The notes under the pieces: generated by a model | Told to the model about the DNA's origin: nothing | Seen by the model: the letters and a program-made list of their open reading frames with translations, nothing else | The model's database searches: none | NCBI RefSeq assembly: GCF_010015585.1 | Contig: NW_022985111.1 | Coordinates: 1-52,329 of the forward strand | DNA: 52,329 nucleotides | Direction of reading: 5' to 3' | DNA from: Eremomyces bilateralis CBS 781.70 | Lineage: Eukaryota; Ascomycota; Dothideomycetes; Eremomycetales; Eremomycetaceae | Made by a program: the position numbers and the translations under genes | Part shown: piece by piece, positions 9,355 through 19,949 of the stretch | Layout: each line of letters begins with the position of its first letter | Position numbering within the stretch: position 1 is the stretch's first letter

Positions 9355-11814
9355 TCAGAGCTGCTTTTCTTCACGACCATCCATATTTGCGGGAGATGGG
9401 GACGATGGAAAAGGTGGACTTTCTGCAGCGCTAGACTCATGCAGCCGCGTTCTTCCATTCGTACTCCTAAGCCACGGGCGGGCTTTATTCGGGGCTACGC
9501 CTGGAATTTGGCTGCTTCTCTTGGGAATGCTCTGCCTCAATGCAGATGGACTAGAGGGGGCAGGCCGATCTGGAGTGGAGGTTCTTTGCCAATATGAAGA
9601 TACGAGTTCCCCCTCCTCCTTTGGAGTGGCATTTCGACTTTCCCAGTTAGCCGACCCAACTGACTGCTCGCGATCATCCAGCTCTCTCTGAGCGATGTCG
9701 TCCTCCGTCCGCCATTTGACTGGGCTTTCATCATAAGGGTCGAAGCCAACGCGACGTCTTGCCTCTGCACGGACACGTTGGCGATAAGCCGAGTCGTTCC
9801 CTGCGCCTACAGTGCTACTCTCACTGAGGAAGAAATTCAACAGTTCGTCGGTGATGGAGAGATGCGAAGTCTGTTGAAACTGCTGCAACGATGTGAGACG
9901 GATTAACAGCTCAAGAAGAGAAAGCGACGTGCGCAATGGGGGGAGGGATGGTGCACGAGCGAGAGTCTCGGGTGTAAGGGGAGCTGGTGTCATCGGAGTA
10001 GGGCTTCGTTGCCATCGCTCCATCTGACCTGAACCTGGTGTGGAATTCTCTAGGTGCAGATGAGAAAGAGCAGATGCCAGGGAGGGGTCTAATGACTGAG
10101 AACGAGATGTTGACCGAGTCCCGGGCTTGCGCCGCGTTTTAGCATTTTCGGTCAGTGGGGGGGATGACGGTATTGGGCTAGTTGAGGTGGCATCCTCGTT
10201 CGAGGGCTCTTCGTCGTCATCAGACCCAGAACTCTCGACAAACACCTCAAAAGCCATCCATTCTGGGTCAAGATTTGGGGGTAGGGACCATGGATCACCA
10301 CTTCGGGGCAATTGTTGATGCCTCTCCTGGTCGTATTGATCAGACGTGCCCTCTAGATTTTGCGACTCGGGCTCGTAATCCTCCTCTTCAGACGAATAGG
10401 ATTCCTGGGTGAGATTCAGGGGTAAGGCCAGTTCTTCCCCACCCTCTCCAGATGTCTGCCTATCCACCATACGTCGAGGCAATGCCGCATTAACATCCCG
10501 CTTTAGTAGCAGAACGGGGTTGTTGGCTTCTCCTTGTGAGCCGATATTCAGAATCTTGCCAGTGTCAGCGTAGAAAATCTTCGAGATCTCATGAATTGGC
10601 AGGAGGGTTCGAATGCCTGCCATAGCGACATCGCCAAATGGACCAGGTTGCGGCTGATCGTCTTCAAAGGTGTGAACTCGGTCATCGTCAAGGTCCTCGA
10701 CTATTAGAAGCTGGTATGCGAACTCATGTGCTTGTTGTTCCGCAGGGATGGTATCTACACTCCTGTACGGGTGGCCGGTCGCTAATTCCGAGGACAGAAC
10801 GCCGATATCACGGAGCGGAACCCGAAGCAGCCTCACCTTGGCTTTGTGTATGACTTCTTTCCACGTGGTTTCGCGAATGTTCTCCCTGTCCTGGGGTCGA
10901 TTGGCATGGCCCGAGAAAAGCATGTACATGGAAAGGTGAAATGACGGTCCCACTTGGATCGCGTGTCCTGGAGTTATTGAATATTGAGTGTCTGCTGCCG
11001 TTAGGAAGGTGCTGGCTTGGAGTAACCGAGACGCTGAGACTGTGCGAGGCAAATCTGTTGAGAGGCTAGCGCCTGAGGTTGTGATAGCCAAGTTGATTAA
11101 GGGGACAGCATCCTCAATACGAGCCAACAGTCTCTTCATGTCATTGATGACCATTTTAATCTCCAGCTCGGCCTGCGTACGAGCGGAACTTCTCAACTTG
11201 CCGTCGCTCACGGCCTCCCCGTCGCTTGCAGCTTTCGAAAGTCTGATGCCCAGTGACTGAATGTCAAAACGCAATGATTTGGTCAATGAAACTGCGGATT
11301 CCAGTGACGTGTTTCCTCTTGCTGCGCTTGGTGTAGTTTTAGCATTGCTTAACAAATCCGAGGGTTTGCGGTCACATACATCAACTCAATCATGTCGATA
11401 GCGGGTGACAGGATCCGGATTTTGCTCTCCAAGCGGAGTTGGAGATCAGTGATTTCATCCTTGGTCGATCCTTCAACTGTCTTCAAAAGGCGAGAACATT
11501 GTTTGATTGCAAACCCGCTCGTGATGGTTATACCAGAGCTTCAACGGAGTCAGCCTGGGGTCCTCAAAGTGCTGACCTGAGTGAAGGCCGTCTCAAAAGC
11601 TTACCGAATGGCATAGTTCATCGCCTGCTGAGTGATCTGTAAGGGTCAGCACATGATTATCTTCGTACGTACACATGTTAGATGGGGGCCATTTTCAACA
11701 GCGGCTAGACAGTGAAGTAGAACCATCCATCGAACTGGGCGTCAGGGGTTGAAAGTGACTTTCTGGACAGAGGAGCACTCTGGGACTGCTCACCTTTGAA
11801 AGGAAGACTTCCAT
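9355..11814 (-). CDS. RanGTP-binding protein, Yrb30-like
   Basis: Exons on the minus strand: 11814-11794, 11636-11605, 11538-11380, 11326-9355; 727 residues. The first exon has only seven codons (MEVFLSK). Splice choices are backed by the family pattern MNYAIRSGITITSGFAIKQC, then DLQLRLESKIRILSPAIDMI and ARGNTSLESAVSLTKSLR. This N-terminal helical region belongs to the fungal RanGTP-binding family (yeast Yrb30), which binds Ran-GTP and influences nucleocytoplasmic transport. Residues of about 130-290 form the rest of the conserved part. After about residue 330 it is acidic, Ser/Pro-rich and probably disordered, with basic patches near the end. It is divergent from the eRF3 gene, with about 520 bases between start codons. 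I am confident of the family, less so of the exact role. Confidence 0.78.
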
Positions 11815-12187
11815 GATGTCACCAATCTCCGCATAGCGTAATAGGCTCGTCTAGTCTATGAGAAAATCGAGCGACAGGTACACATGAGGCCCGACAAGGG
11901 AATTATTCTATGGGTTTCAGGAGCCAGTGGAGAGAAGTGCTATGGTTTCGTGGAGTTGATATCATCAGTTTGTTGGATAGCAAACGCGAATCGCGTCTCG
12001 TCCCGCGAGTCATGACACATGCAAGTCGTCTTATTCAGGCAATAAGAATACAAGGCATCAAGGGCACTCATAGCACGTGACCAGATCCAATTAGTCATAA
12101 TTATTGTCGCCTTACTGCCCTACTGCCTTAATGCCTTATACCCTCTTCCCTAGTTCTGCCTAACGTCTGCCCCACCAAATCGCAACG

Positions 12188-12193
12188 ATGTAG
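12188..12193 (+). promoter_or_regulatory. start-stop upstream ORF (ATG TAG) before eRF3
   Basis: ATG is followed at once by TAG, with A at -3. If it lies in the mature leader, a ribosome would initiate and terminate here without elongating. It is not in frame with the main start codon. Confidence 0.4.
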
Positions 12194-12213
12194 AAAAGCC
12201 GTCGCAGAAGGCG

Positions 12214-12228
12214 ATGGTCTCTCATTGA
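12214..12228 (+). promoter_or_regulatory. second short upstream ORF before eRF3
   Basis: A four-residue frame (Met-Val-Ser-His, then TGA), out of frame with the main start and 107 bases before it. Whether it stays in the mature mRNA depends on the transcription start and any leader intron. Confidence 0.35.
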
Positions 12229-12335
12229 ATTTTCCCCTGGCCGACGAAGAATCCATCGAGTCACTCCTGGCTATCTCTTCGTCCTTTCACCACCTCCGCT
12301 ACCTGTCTTCGAATCCCCTTACGACCGAACCGACC

Positions 12336-14616
12336 ATGGCGGACCTTAATTCTTGGGAAGACGATAAAGACGCCCAGGATGATGCCAACCTTGCTCAGAG
12401 GACAGCGCAACAGCTCCAGATGAACGCTGGTCCTGGAGGGGCATATACGCCGAATGTTGGTGCAAATTCCTTTCAGCCAGGCGCCTCGTCTTTCCAGCCC
12501 CAAAATTATGGCCAATATGGTGGATACGCTGGTGGGCAATATCAGCAATCCTACGATCAAACCGGATATAGTGGGCAACAGCAACAATATGGACAATACC
12601 AACAGTACAATCAACAAGGCTATGGCGGCTATGGTGGGCAACCCCAAGCTGGGGTTTACGGCAACTACCAGGCGCCACCACCGCAGCAGGTCTCACAGCA
12701 AAGACAGACTCCGGTCATTGCAAAGAGACCAGCTGGCGAATCCGATCCCTCTGCCGCACCGAAATCACAAGAGAAACCTGCCTCGGGTGCACCCCCTAAG
12801 GCCAAGGTGTTGTCTGTGACTGGAGACACTTCCGCCCCTCCTAAAGCTAAGGTTCTCTCTATTACCGGTGATACCAAGACTCCAAAGGTTGAAAAGGCTG
12901 GACAAACGAAAGTTTTGACTTTGGGAACCACTGTCCCGCCAGCGTCTCAGTCATCGGCGAAGGAGAATGTCGACAAATCCGAACCTGCAGCCGGATCCAA
13001 AGTCACGGCGGCGAAGGCTCTGGAGAAGGCCGGCGAGGGTTCCTCCTCATCGCCAACTGCTGGCTCCGGGAAGTCTTCTCCCACGGGACGAAGCAGCCCA
13101 GGACGCAGCAGTCCTCAACGAGCAGAGGCCCGTCAAGCGGCTCGGGTAGCCGATGCAGTCCAGAAAGAGCAGGAGGACTTGATCGACGAAAATACCCTCA
13201 AAGAAATCTACGGAAAGGAGCACGTCAACGTGATTTTCCTGGGTCATGTCGATGCGGGGAAGAGCACTTTGGGCGGAAGCATCCTTGTCGCGACGGGAAT
13301 GGTTGATGAGCGAACCCTGGACAAGTACCGAAGAGAGGCGAAAGAAGCAGGCCGAGAAACCTGGTACCTTTCGTGGGCCTTGGATCTGACCAAAGAGGAG
13401 CGCTTGAAGGGCAAAACGGTCGAGGTTGGGCGAGGGTTCTTCGAAACCGACAGGCGGCGCTATAGTATCCTCGATGCTCCTGGCCACAAAACCTTTGTTC
13501 CCAACATGATCGGAGGTGCTAGTCAGGCTGATGTAGGCGTACTGGTCATTTCGGCACGAAAGGGCGAATACGAGACCGGCTTTGAAAAGGGTGGGCAAAC
13601 AAGAGAGCATGCCATGCTTGCGAAAACGCAGGGTGTCAACAAGCTCATCGTGGTTGTGAACAAGATGGACGATATTACCGTGGAGTGGAGTGAGGAAAGA
13701 TATAAAAACATCCAATCGAAGCTCACGCCTTTCTTGAAAGGCGTCGGATACAATCCAAAAGGTGAGGATCGAACCGGCAATTATGTGAAACGTACTGACA
13801 GACGCAGATCTTATCTTCATGCCGGTCTCCGCACAAACAGGGTTGGGAGTGAAGCAACGCGTTACCAATGACAAATGCTCATGGTACGATGGGCCTTCAT
13901 TGCTTGAAACGCTGGACAACATGAAAACCCTGGAACGCAAGCTCAACGCCCCATTCATGATGCCCATCGCCGCCAAGTATAAGGACATGGGCACCATGAT
14001 TGAAGGCAAGATTGAGTCGGGAGTCATCAACAAATCCGGGAATTACCTGATGATGCCGAATCGAGAGAGTATCTCGATTTCCGCACTCTACGGTGAGACC
14101 GAAGAGGAGATTCCGCGATCCGCCTGCGGTGACCAGGTCCGGCTCCGGATTCGCGGCGCTGAAGAGGAAGACATCCTGCCCGGATTTGTCCTGTGCTCTC
14201 CGAAGCGACCGGTCCATTGCGTCAACGCGTTCGAGGCGCAGATCGTCCTGCTGGATCTGAAGTCGATCTTGTCCGCCGGGTACAACTGCGTCATGCACGT
14301 GCACGCGGCGACGGAAGAGGTCACGTTCACCGCCCTCCTGCACAAATTGGAGAAAGGCACGGGACGCAAGAGCCGAAAGGCGCCCGGGTTCGCCACGAAG
14401 GGAATGAGCATCATCGCCCGATTGCAGATCACCGGCGCATCGGGCAATGTGTGCGTGGAGCGATTCGAGGATTATCCTCAGCTTGGACGGTTCACATTGA
14501 GGGATCAGGTTCGTGATTCGTGTTCTTCGTATCGGGTGTTTACTGACAATATCCAGGGACAAACCATCGCCATCGGGAAGATCACCAAGCTTATTACTGA
14601 TGAGACCCCTGCGTAA
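12336..14616 (+). CDS. sup35: translation termination factor eRF3 GTPase (Sup35)
   Basis: Exons 12336-13761, 13808-14508, 14557-14616; 728 residues. The second intron (48 bases) is open in frame, so it is easily missed; family alignment (FTLRDQ joined to GQTIAIGKITKL) shows it must be removed. With eRF1 the protein releases finished peptides at stop codons. The start MADLNSWEDD matches fungal orthologs and has an ACCATGG context. Residues of about 50-125 are Gln/Gly/Tyr/Asn-rich with NYGQYGGY-type repeats, like the prion-forming domain of yeast Sup35. The charged middle has a tandem 15-residue repeat around PPKAKVLSVTGDT. The GTPase has GHVDAGKST (about 303), DAPGH and NKMD. Beta-barrel domains 2 and 3 follow and end FTLRDQ..GKITKL. 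Confidence 0.95.
12789..12875 (+). repeat. tandem repeat in the eRF3 middle domain
   Basis: Two diverged copies of a 45-base unit encode PPKAKVLSVTGDTSA and PPKAKVLSITGDT. It is in frame and part of the coding sequence. Confidence 0.7.
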
Positions 14617-14956
14617 ATGACCGCTCATGTCCATGCATCAGAACCCCTCAATCCTTGAGATCAGGGGGACCTAAAACTCCTGGATAGGCGTTTGATCGAG
14701 GAATACACACCTCAAGAAAATGATAAGATGTTACAATTGATCCGATCCCTACATGTGATGCTAGTAGACATTTTAGAGAGATCGATGCAGCTAAGCAACC
14801 GCAAGTTATCTATTTGATATTGCAGATAGAAGACCGTCTGATGAGTATGTCTATGCACTTGCCCGTATCGAGAAATGTAGCTGTCCCTTTTCTCGTCAAT
14901 GAGGCTTTTCCTGCCCAAGTGGCCACCAGGGCTAGAGGAGGCGTGGCAAGAAATGA

Positions 14957-16867
14957 TCAACAGCAAAAGTACCTCGAACGCCGCGAGCTCTTCCGTCCGT
15001 CTCTGCTTGTTAACTCTCGTTGCCGGGATTTATACATGCAAAACCCACCAGGAGGGACCATTACCTGCACAGCCGCACCGGCCGCTTTCTTCTCAACTGT
15101 TAGGGACGCCTTTCCCTTTGGATATAACGGTTCAAACGTTACTCCCGGCGGCTTGCTACCTCCATTGACACGAACCCAGGCCGACTGCTCTGAGTCTCCG
15201 TCCGTGTTGATCGCACAGAGGATCTCCACATCGTCGAAAATCCGCGACCACGCTACGACCGATCGCATGGGGCCACGGGGGTATTTGACCGGGTAGCCGA
15301 ACGCAGCCCCGTCTCTCGAGATCTTACGCAGATACTGCCGCCCCCGTCTCAACGCCAGCTCCGTTTTCCGAATCTCAGCAATTTCCGCGATCGCCCGATA
15401 CACCGCGAACTCCTCGTTGAAGAAGTGCCGATCCCTCGACCGGAACGCGCCGAAACCGCCGCCGAACATGGCCTCGCGAATATAGCGGTCGTCGCTGCCG
15501 GTCCCGTCGAAGCACTGCTCGCTACCGTAGTAGATGCAGGGAATGCCCACAGTGCACAGGTTCATGGCTTCGGCGGCGAGGATGGTCTTCTTGCCGTCGC
15601 CGCAACAGTAGCGGGATTTTTGGGACGGGTTCCAGACTTGGTCGTGGTCGTCCACCATGCAGACGATCGTGTCGCGGAACCAGGCGTGCGCGCCTCGATT
15701 CATATAGGCGGAGTTGGTGAACATGCCGAAGTACCCTTTAGGGGATACCAATCCCCGTGGTAGCTTCCAGAGCTGCTCTTGGATACCGCCGACGCCTAAC
15801 GCTGCGTCGATGCCGGTAGTTTCAACGGTCTCAAATACCCGGTCTCCGAGGATTTCACCTATCAGGATAAAGTTGTCTTTGCCTAGACTTTGTGCGAACT
15901 CGTGGATTCGAGTGGCGAAGTACCGTGTTGGTCCATCGCCCATATGCTTGACGGTATCAATTCGGAATCCGTCCACATCCGCATATGCCATCCAGAACTG
16001 GTACACTTCGACCAATGCCAGCAACGCCGGCGTGGGAGCGAATCCTTCCAGTTGGTGTTGTCCAAGGTTGATGTCCTTTAAATCGAAGAAATCGCCATCG
16101 ACACATTGTGGATATTCATCCCAACCATCCGAGCGAATGGAGCCCTTTCTCGTGAAGCAGTTCTTCGATTGCAGCTCGGATGGCCACACCGCACCGTCGG
16201 GATACGCTGACAGATGTGCAGCAACGGCATCCGGATCCATGTCGATGTTCGGGACTCTCTGAGCGTCGAAGAACCCTTCCACAGGGAACTCTTCCCCGGT
16301 GTATTCTTTCGCGCCACCTTGATATTCCCACACATTCCCCGCGTGATTCAAGATGATGTCTAACAGCACATATATTCCCATCTCATGCGCTTCCCGGACC
16401 AGCTCCCGCAGATCTTCACGAGTGCCGAATCGAGGGTCGATGTTGAGAAAGTCTTGCACGCCATATCCGTGATACGTCTCTAAACCGGCAACCTGCTTGA
16501 AAATGGGTCCGACCCAAATGGCCCCGATCCCTAACCGTTTCAAGTAGCCGAGTTTGGTTCTCATACCGGTGATAGTGCCGCCAGCGAAGCGAACACCGGC
16601 CTCCTGCCACAGTGCCTCGTCTTGGGGGTTTCGGACCGCATTCCCGGCATCCGAAGGTTGAAACAGAGGAGTTTGACTGGTGGATTCAAATTGGCTAGAT
16701 GAGGAGTGATATCCTCGCTCATTGCCATCGGAGAATCGATCTGGGAGAAGGAAATAAAGAACCTGGTCCTCCCAGTTGGACGGCGAAGGATGGTATATTC
16801 TATCGTTGCGTCGGCTTGAAAGAAAGGCTTGGATTCTTGGGTCTGATAATGATCGAATAGAATCCAT
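14957..16867 (-). CDS. GH13 alpha-amylase-family enzyme, predicted cytosolic
   Basis: Intronless, 636 residues. The GH13 regions are clear: region I DIILNHAG, region II GFRIDTVKH with the Asp nucleophile, region III LIGEILGD with the acid/base Glu, and region IV MVDDHD (the family usually has V-D-N-H-D). The barrel begins near residue 100 (GGTITGMRTKLGYLKRLGI) and a beta-rich C-domain follows from about 530. There is no signal peptide, so it should act inside the cell, perhaps on glycogen-like or maltodextrin substrates; substrate use is inferred. An N-terminal region of about 95 residues includes NWEDQVLYFLLPDRFSDGN, typical of bacterial-type GH13 enzymes. The protein ends in two cysteines after a basic stretch. 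It is convergent with eRF3. The lack of introns and bacterial flavour leave room for an old transfer. Confidence 0.88.
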   Translation of the reverse strand: MDSIRSLSDPRIQAFLSSRRNDRIYHPSPSNWEDQVLYFLLPDRFSDGNERGYHSSSSQFESTSQTPLFQPSDAGNAVRNPQDEALWQEAGVRFAGGTITGMRTKLGYLKRLGIGAIWVGPIFKQVAGLETYHGYGVQDFLNIDPRFGTREDLRELVREAHEMGIYVLLDIILNHAGNVWEYQGGAKEYTGEEFPVEGFFDAQRVPNIDMDPDAVAAHLSAYPDGAVWPSELQSKNCFTRKGSIRSDGWDEYPQCVDGDFFDLKDINLGQHQLEGFAPTPALLALVEVYQFWMAYADVDGFRIDTVKHMGDGPTRYFATRIHEFAQSLGKDNFILIGEILGDRVFETVETTGIDAALGVGGIQEQLWKLPRGLVSPKGYFGMFTNSAYMNRGAHAWFRDTIVCMVDDHDQVWNPSQKSRYCCGDGKKTILAAEAMNLCTVGIPCIYYGSEQCFDGTGSDDRYIREAMFGGGFGAFRSRDRHFFNEEFAVYRAIAEIAEIRKTELALRRGRQYLRKISRDGAAFGYPVKYPRGPMRSVVAWSRIFDDVEILCAINTDGDSEQSAWVRVNGGSKPPGVTFEPLYPKGKASLTVEKKAAGAAVQVMVPPGGFCMYKSRQRELTSRDGRKSSRRSRYFCC

Positions 16868-18131
16868 TCGTCCTTATTCAACAATAACAATCGTTCCGCC
16901 AGGTAGGAAAGTCGAACGAAACGCGGTTGTAAGGACGGTTAGAAACGGAGATCAAATCGCACATGCATGCCACTGAGCGATATGGGCCGGTCGAGAATAT
17001 TAAAAATTGACGATGAATGAGAACGTGGAAAGAGACAAGACATTTTTATTAAAAGGACGATGGTTTATTTGTTTTCTTTCATTGTTAACTAATGATAATA
17101 GGACATGTTAGCTGAGACATGACAGAGGGTGATCACTTGGCCCTCTCCGGTCAGCTCTCAGCTGGCGTTCGTTAGCCCGTGTCTGAGCTTCATCCCAAGA
17201 AACGAACGTTTAAAAATTGTATTTAATTTACCACTGGGCACGAGAACGCATCTTCGGCACCTTGAAGACCAGTTCGGCTCATGCCATCTGTCAGGTTCCT
17301 CGAAAGTCTGAAGCACGAGGACATCGAGCATCATGCGTGATGCTTGGGAATTCTGATACTCGGATGTCAAAGGACCTGGTGCTGCAACCATGATCTCCGC
17401 CATGGATCTGGGCACAGGGAGCCCGACTTACCGTCCCTCCGCAAAAGTTTCCGTTAAACTGGCATTTCGACCGCCAAGGTTGTAGAGATAGAGGGTTTGT
17501 TATTTGTAAAACCATCAGTCTTGGAGAGAAAGGCCGGTTTAACGGAGATTTTTGCGGAGGATTCTAAAGGCAATCATGCTTACAACTTCACAGGTGCGTA
17601 CCTAATCCATATTATGTTATGTTCGATGAATTCCTCCAGAGTCCAGACATGGAGCTTCGAAAGGTCAGGATATGTCACCCTGATGAGAACAATCAACCCG
17701 ATCTAGACTCGTTGCAGCGGACGGAATAATTAGGGCGTCCCTTGCTGTGGATGCTCCAAACCCCCATCCAAGGTCAAGGCATTTGGCAATCAGCTCTTTG
17801 ATGATATTATTAAACACCCTCTGTGGCTGCATCACGACCACCATGATTCGTCGAACGCTCCGGTCCACAGAGGAGACCTCGTATTTCAAGGCTCAGCCCG
17901 GTCCAAACTTCGCATTCGGTCATAGCTTTTCGTATTTCATACTTCCAAGTCGTTCATTCTGCATATCATGGACAGAGTTTTGTATTGAGAACTTGAACGG
18001 GACATTCAACCCCTCATTTGACATAATTATGCCAGTCCGAAAAAGCAGAACCGGAATGGCCCCAGCGGACTAACGCATGAAAATGTCAACCAAAGCCCAT
18101 CTCTAATACGAGTTCTCGAAGGAAATGCAAG
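16868..18131. other. intergenic, no clear gene
   Basis: About 1.26 kb with AT-rich parts (17030-17110) and only short frames with no family features. It contains the divergent upstream regions of the amylase-family gene and the membrane protein gene. Confidence 0.4.
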
Positions 18132-19949
18132 ATGGGAAGTATCCAGTTCCCTGACGCCCAACCGCCGTACGGTTTTGATGGCGACCCCGACATTTATGGT
18201 CTCGGGATCCGCGTCGGCTACTACACCCAGATCCTCTCCGTCTGGGTCGCCAACTACTGGGTGCCGCAAGAGGCCTCGTTCCTCCACTCGATCAACGTGA
18301 TGTTCCTCGCCGCGATGCTGCTCGCGGTGGGTTTCCTGGCCAGCCGCATCCCCGATGTCTTCGCGGTGGAGGTGTTCCTGCTGATCAACATTAGCTTTTC
18401 CATGGCAATTTTCGGGACGGATGCGCGGTTCGTGCGGGGGGCGCTGCCGTGGGAAACGCGGGTGACGCATAAGGTCGTCGCGCAGTTGGTTGGTCTCGGA
18501 CTTGGAGGCTACAATTTGTGGTTTTGGAATGTCGGCCTGCATCGGATGAAAGCGACGAATTCTATCTACGGGACCCAAGTGTTTTGGTACGCACAGGGCG
18601 ACCTGTTCGGGGCGATCAAGATCGCGAACCAAGTCGTGGGCCCGCTCTACGCGCTTCTGACAATCTCTATCCTTATGATCACCGTCGTCAGCGGGTATCA
18701 CAACTTCAGGCTCGACCGTTGTTGCACGGAAGAAGCGTTTACCGCGCTAGAAGAGAAGATGCTTGCTGAGCTATCAAACTACGGCGATTTCGTGGACGTG
18801 TCGATGAAGAGGAAAAAGCACGCACCTTCGATCCGCTCCTGTCTAAACTCTATCAAACACAGTTCGTCTGCCTGGGATGCCAAGGAACCAGAAGGGAACA
18901 AAGCCCAGTTCAGACACAGAGGGTCCCATTTGGAAGTCCATGGCGCATGCTGCCAGGGATCCACTCACTCAAAGGGGCTTTCCCGCGTGTCAATTGAAAT
19001 CTCTAAGCCCGTTGATGGCATAAATCCTGACGAGATGGTATCAAAGCACCTTGCTGTCGACGCGAGCAAACCCGCGTCGTCCCTTTCCACGCCGAATCAC
19101 AAATGTAAGCTCGACCATTCCAGGAAAGAATCATCGCACGTCTCAACGCAGTCTCCCACATCCGCCGTTCCAACGATTTACAGTCCTCAGGGGCTTTCCG
19201 CGCAAAGTCTGGCCGTCAACCAGCCGCCCCCTCATCCCGATGGAATCCCAACACTCCATGACATCCTCATCACAGATGTCTATCTCAGCGAGCAATTAGG
19301 TCCAGACAGACCGCTCCCACCGATGCTATACCGCGCCTTCCTCTCGCCCGCCTACTTCTTCTACCTCATCTTCCTCCTCCTCCTCCACCCAACCCACCTC
19401 CCCACCTTCCTCCACCTCCTCCTCTACCTCTACAACACGTCTCCCCCCACCCCCACCCTCCACAGGCAACAAATACTCATCCACCACCTTCTCACCCCCC
19501 TCCGCCTCCTTCCCCCCTCATCTGCCCTCCAATTCGCCACCCGCCTCCGCATGTCCGCCCAGCCGCCCCCACCACCTTGCCCTGCCGACTGGATCTACGA
19601 CGCCGCCTCCACCATAGCCGTCTGCATCGTGCTGACCATCGGCACCGAGTTGACGCTGCAGTGGAATGAAATCCGGGGTGTGCATTCGATGGGGTCGGCG
19701 GGGCAGCTGGTGCCGTTTGTGTTGGGGGTAGGGGGGTTGGTAAAGGTGGTGTGGGCAGCGGTGACGAGGGGAAGGGGGCCGGGGGGGAGAAGGGGTGACG
19801 GGGGGTGTGAGTGGACCTGTGCGGAGGAGGGGAGGAGGGAGAGGTGGGTGGGTTGCGCGGAAGTGTATTTTCGGTGGAGGGCGGCAGTGGAGAATGGGAG
19901 ACAGGGAGGGGCGGCGATGGAGAAGGTGGGGGATCCAGCTGCTGTTTGA
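18132..19949 (+). CDS. fungal multi-pass membrane protein, unknown function
   Basis: A single open frame of 605 residues. It begins with a short cytosolic piece and the motif YGLGIRVGYYTQILSVWVAN, common at the start of a fungal family of integral membrane proteins. Likely membrane segments lie near residues 22-42, 50-70, 76-95, 110-133 and 170-190. A long polar loop follows (about 195-395), rich in Ser, Lys and His. Three more segments lie in the C-terminal part, including one in a Leu-rich stretch near 405-435. The ending ELTLQWNEIRGV, then GQLVPFVLGVGGLVKVVW, is conserved in the family. The DNA for about 410-480 is almost all C and T, and that for the last 85 residues is G-rich, so the exact C-terminus is less sure. 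No enzyme motif is seen. Confidence 0.72.
   Translation: MGSIQFPDAQPPYGFDGDPDIYGLGIRVGYYTQILSVWVANYWVPQEASFLHSINVMFLAAMLLAVGFLASRIPDVFAVEVFLLINISFSMAIFGTDARFVRGALPWETRVTHKVVAQLVGLGLGGYNLWFWNVGLHRMKATNSIYGTQVFWYAQGDLFGAIKIANQVVGPLYALLTISILMITVVSGYHNFRLDRCCTEEAFTALEEKMLAELSNYGDFVDVSMKRKKHAPSIRSCLNSIKHSSSAWDAKEPEGNKAQFRHRGSHLEVHGACCQGSTHSKGLSRVSIEISKPVDGINPDEMVSKHLAVDASKPASSLSTPNHKCKLDHSRKESSHVSTQSPTSAVPTIYSPQGLSAQSLAVNQPPPHPDGIPTLHDILITDVYLSEQLGPDRPLPPMLYRAFLSPAYFFYLIFLLLLHPTHLPTFLHLLLYLYNTSPPTPTLHRQQILIHHLLTPLRLLPPSSALQFATRLRMSAQPPPPPCPADWIYDAASTIAVCIVLTIGTELTLQWNEIRGVHSMGSAGQLVPFVLGVGGLVKVVWAAVTRGRGPGGRRGDGGCEWTCAEEGRRERWVGCAEVYFRWRAAVENGRQGGAAMEKVGDPAAV

Larger units (their letters stand above)
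11815..12335. promoter_or_regulatory. divergent promoter and eRF3 5' leader
   Basis: It lies between the start codons of the RanGTP-binding protein and eRF3. Repeats of TGCCTTA-like units occur at about 12109-12138. The part from about 12140 on is probably eRF3 leader and contains two short upstream ORFs. Confidence 0.45.

Noticed and set aside
13047-14033. Long minus-strand open frame of about 328 codons opposite eRF3
   Set aside because: It is the antisense of well conserved eRF3 coding DNA and shows no family features; GC-rich codons leave the reverse frame open.
14193-14634. Overlapping frames on both strands within the eRF3 C-terminal half
   Set aside because: Shadows; only the eRF3 frame matches known beta-barrel motifs.
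18027-18701. Minus-strand frame of about 224 codons rich in Arg, His, Asp and Glu
   Set aside because: Antisense shadow of the membrane-protein gene; composition is that of reversed GC-rich codons.
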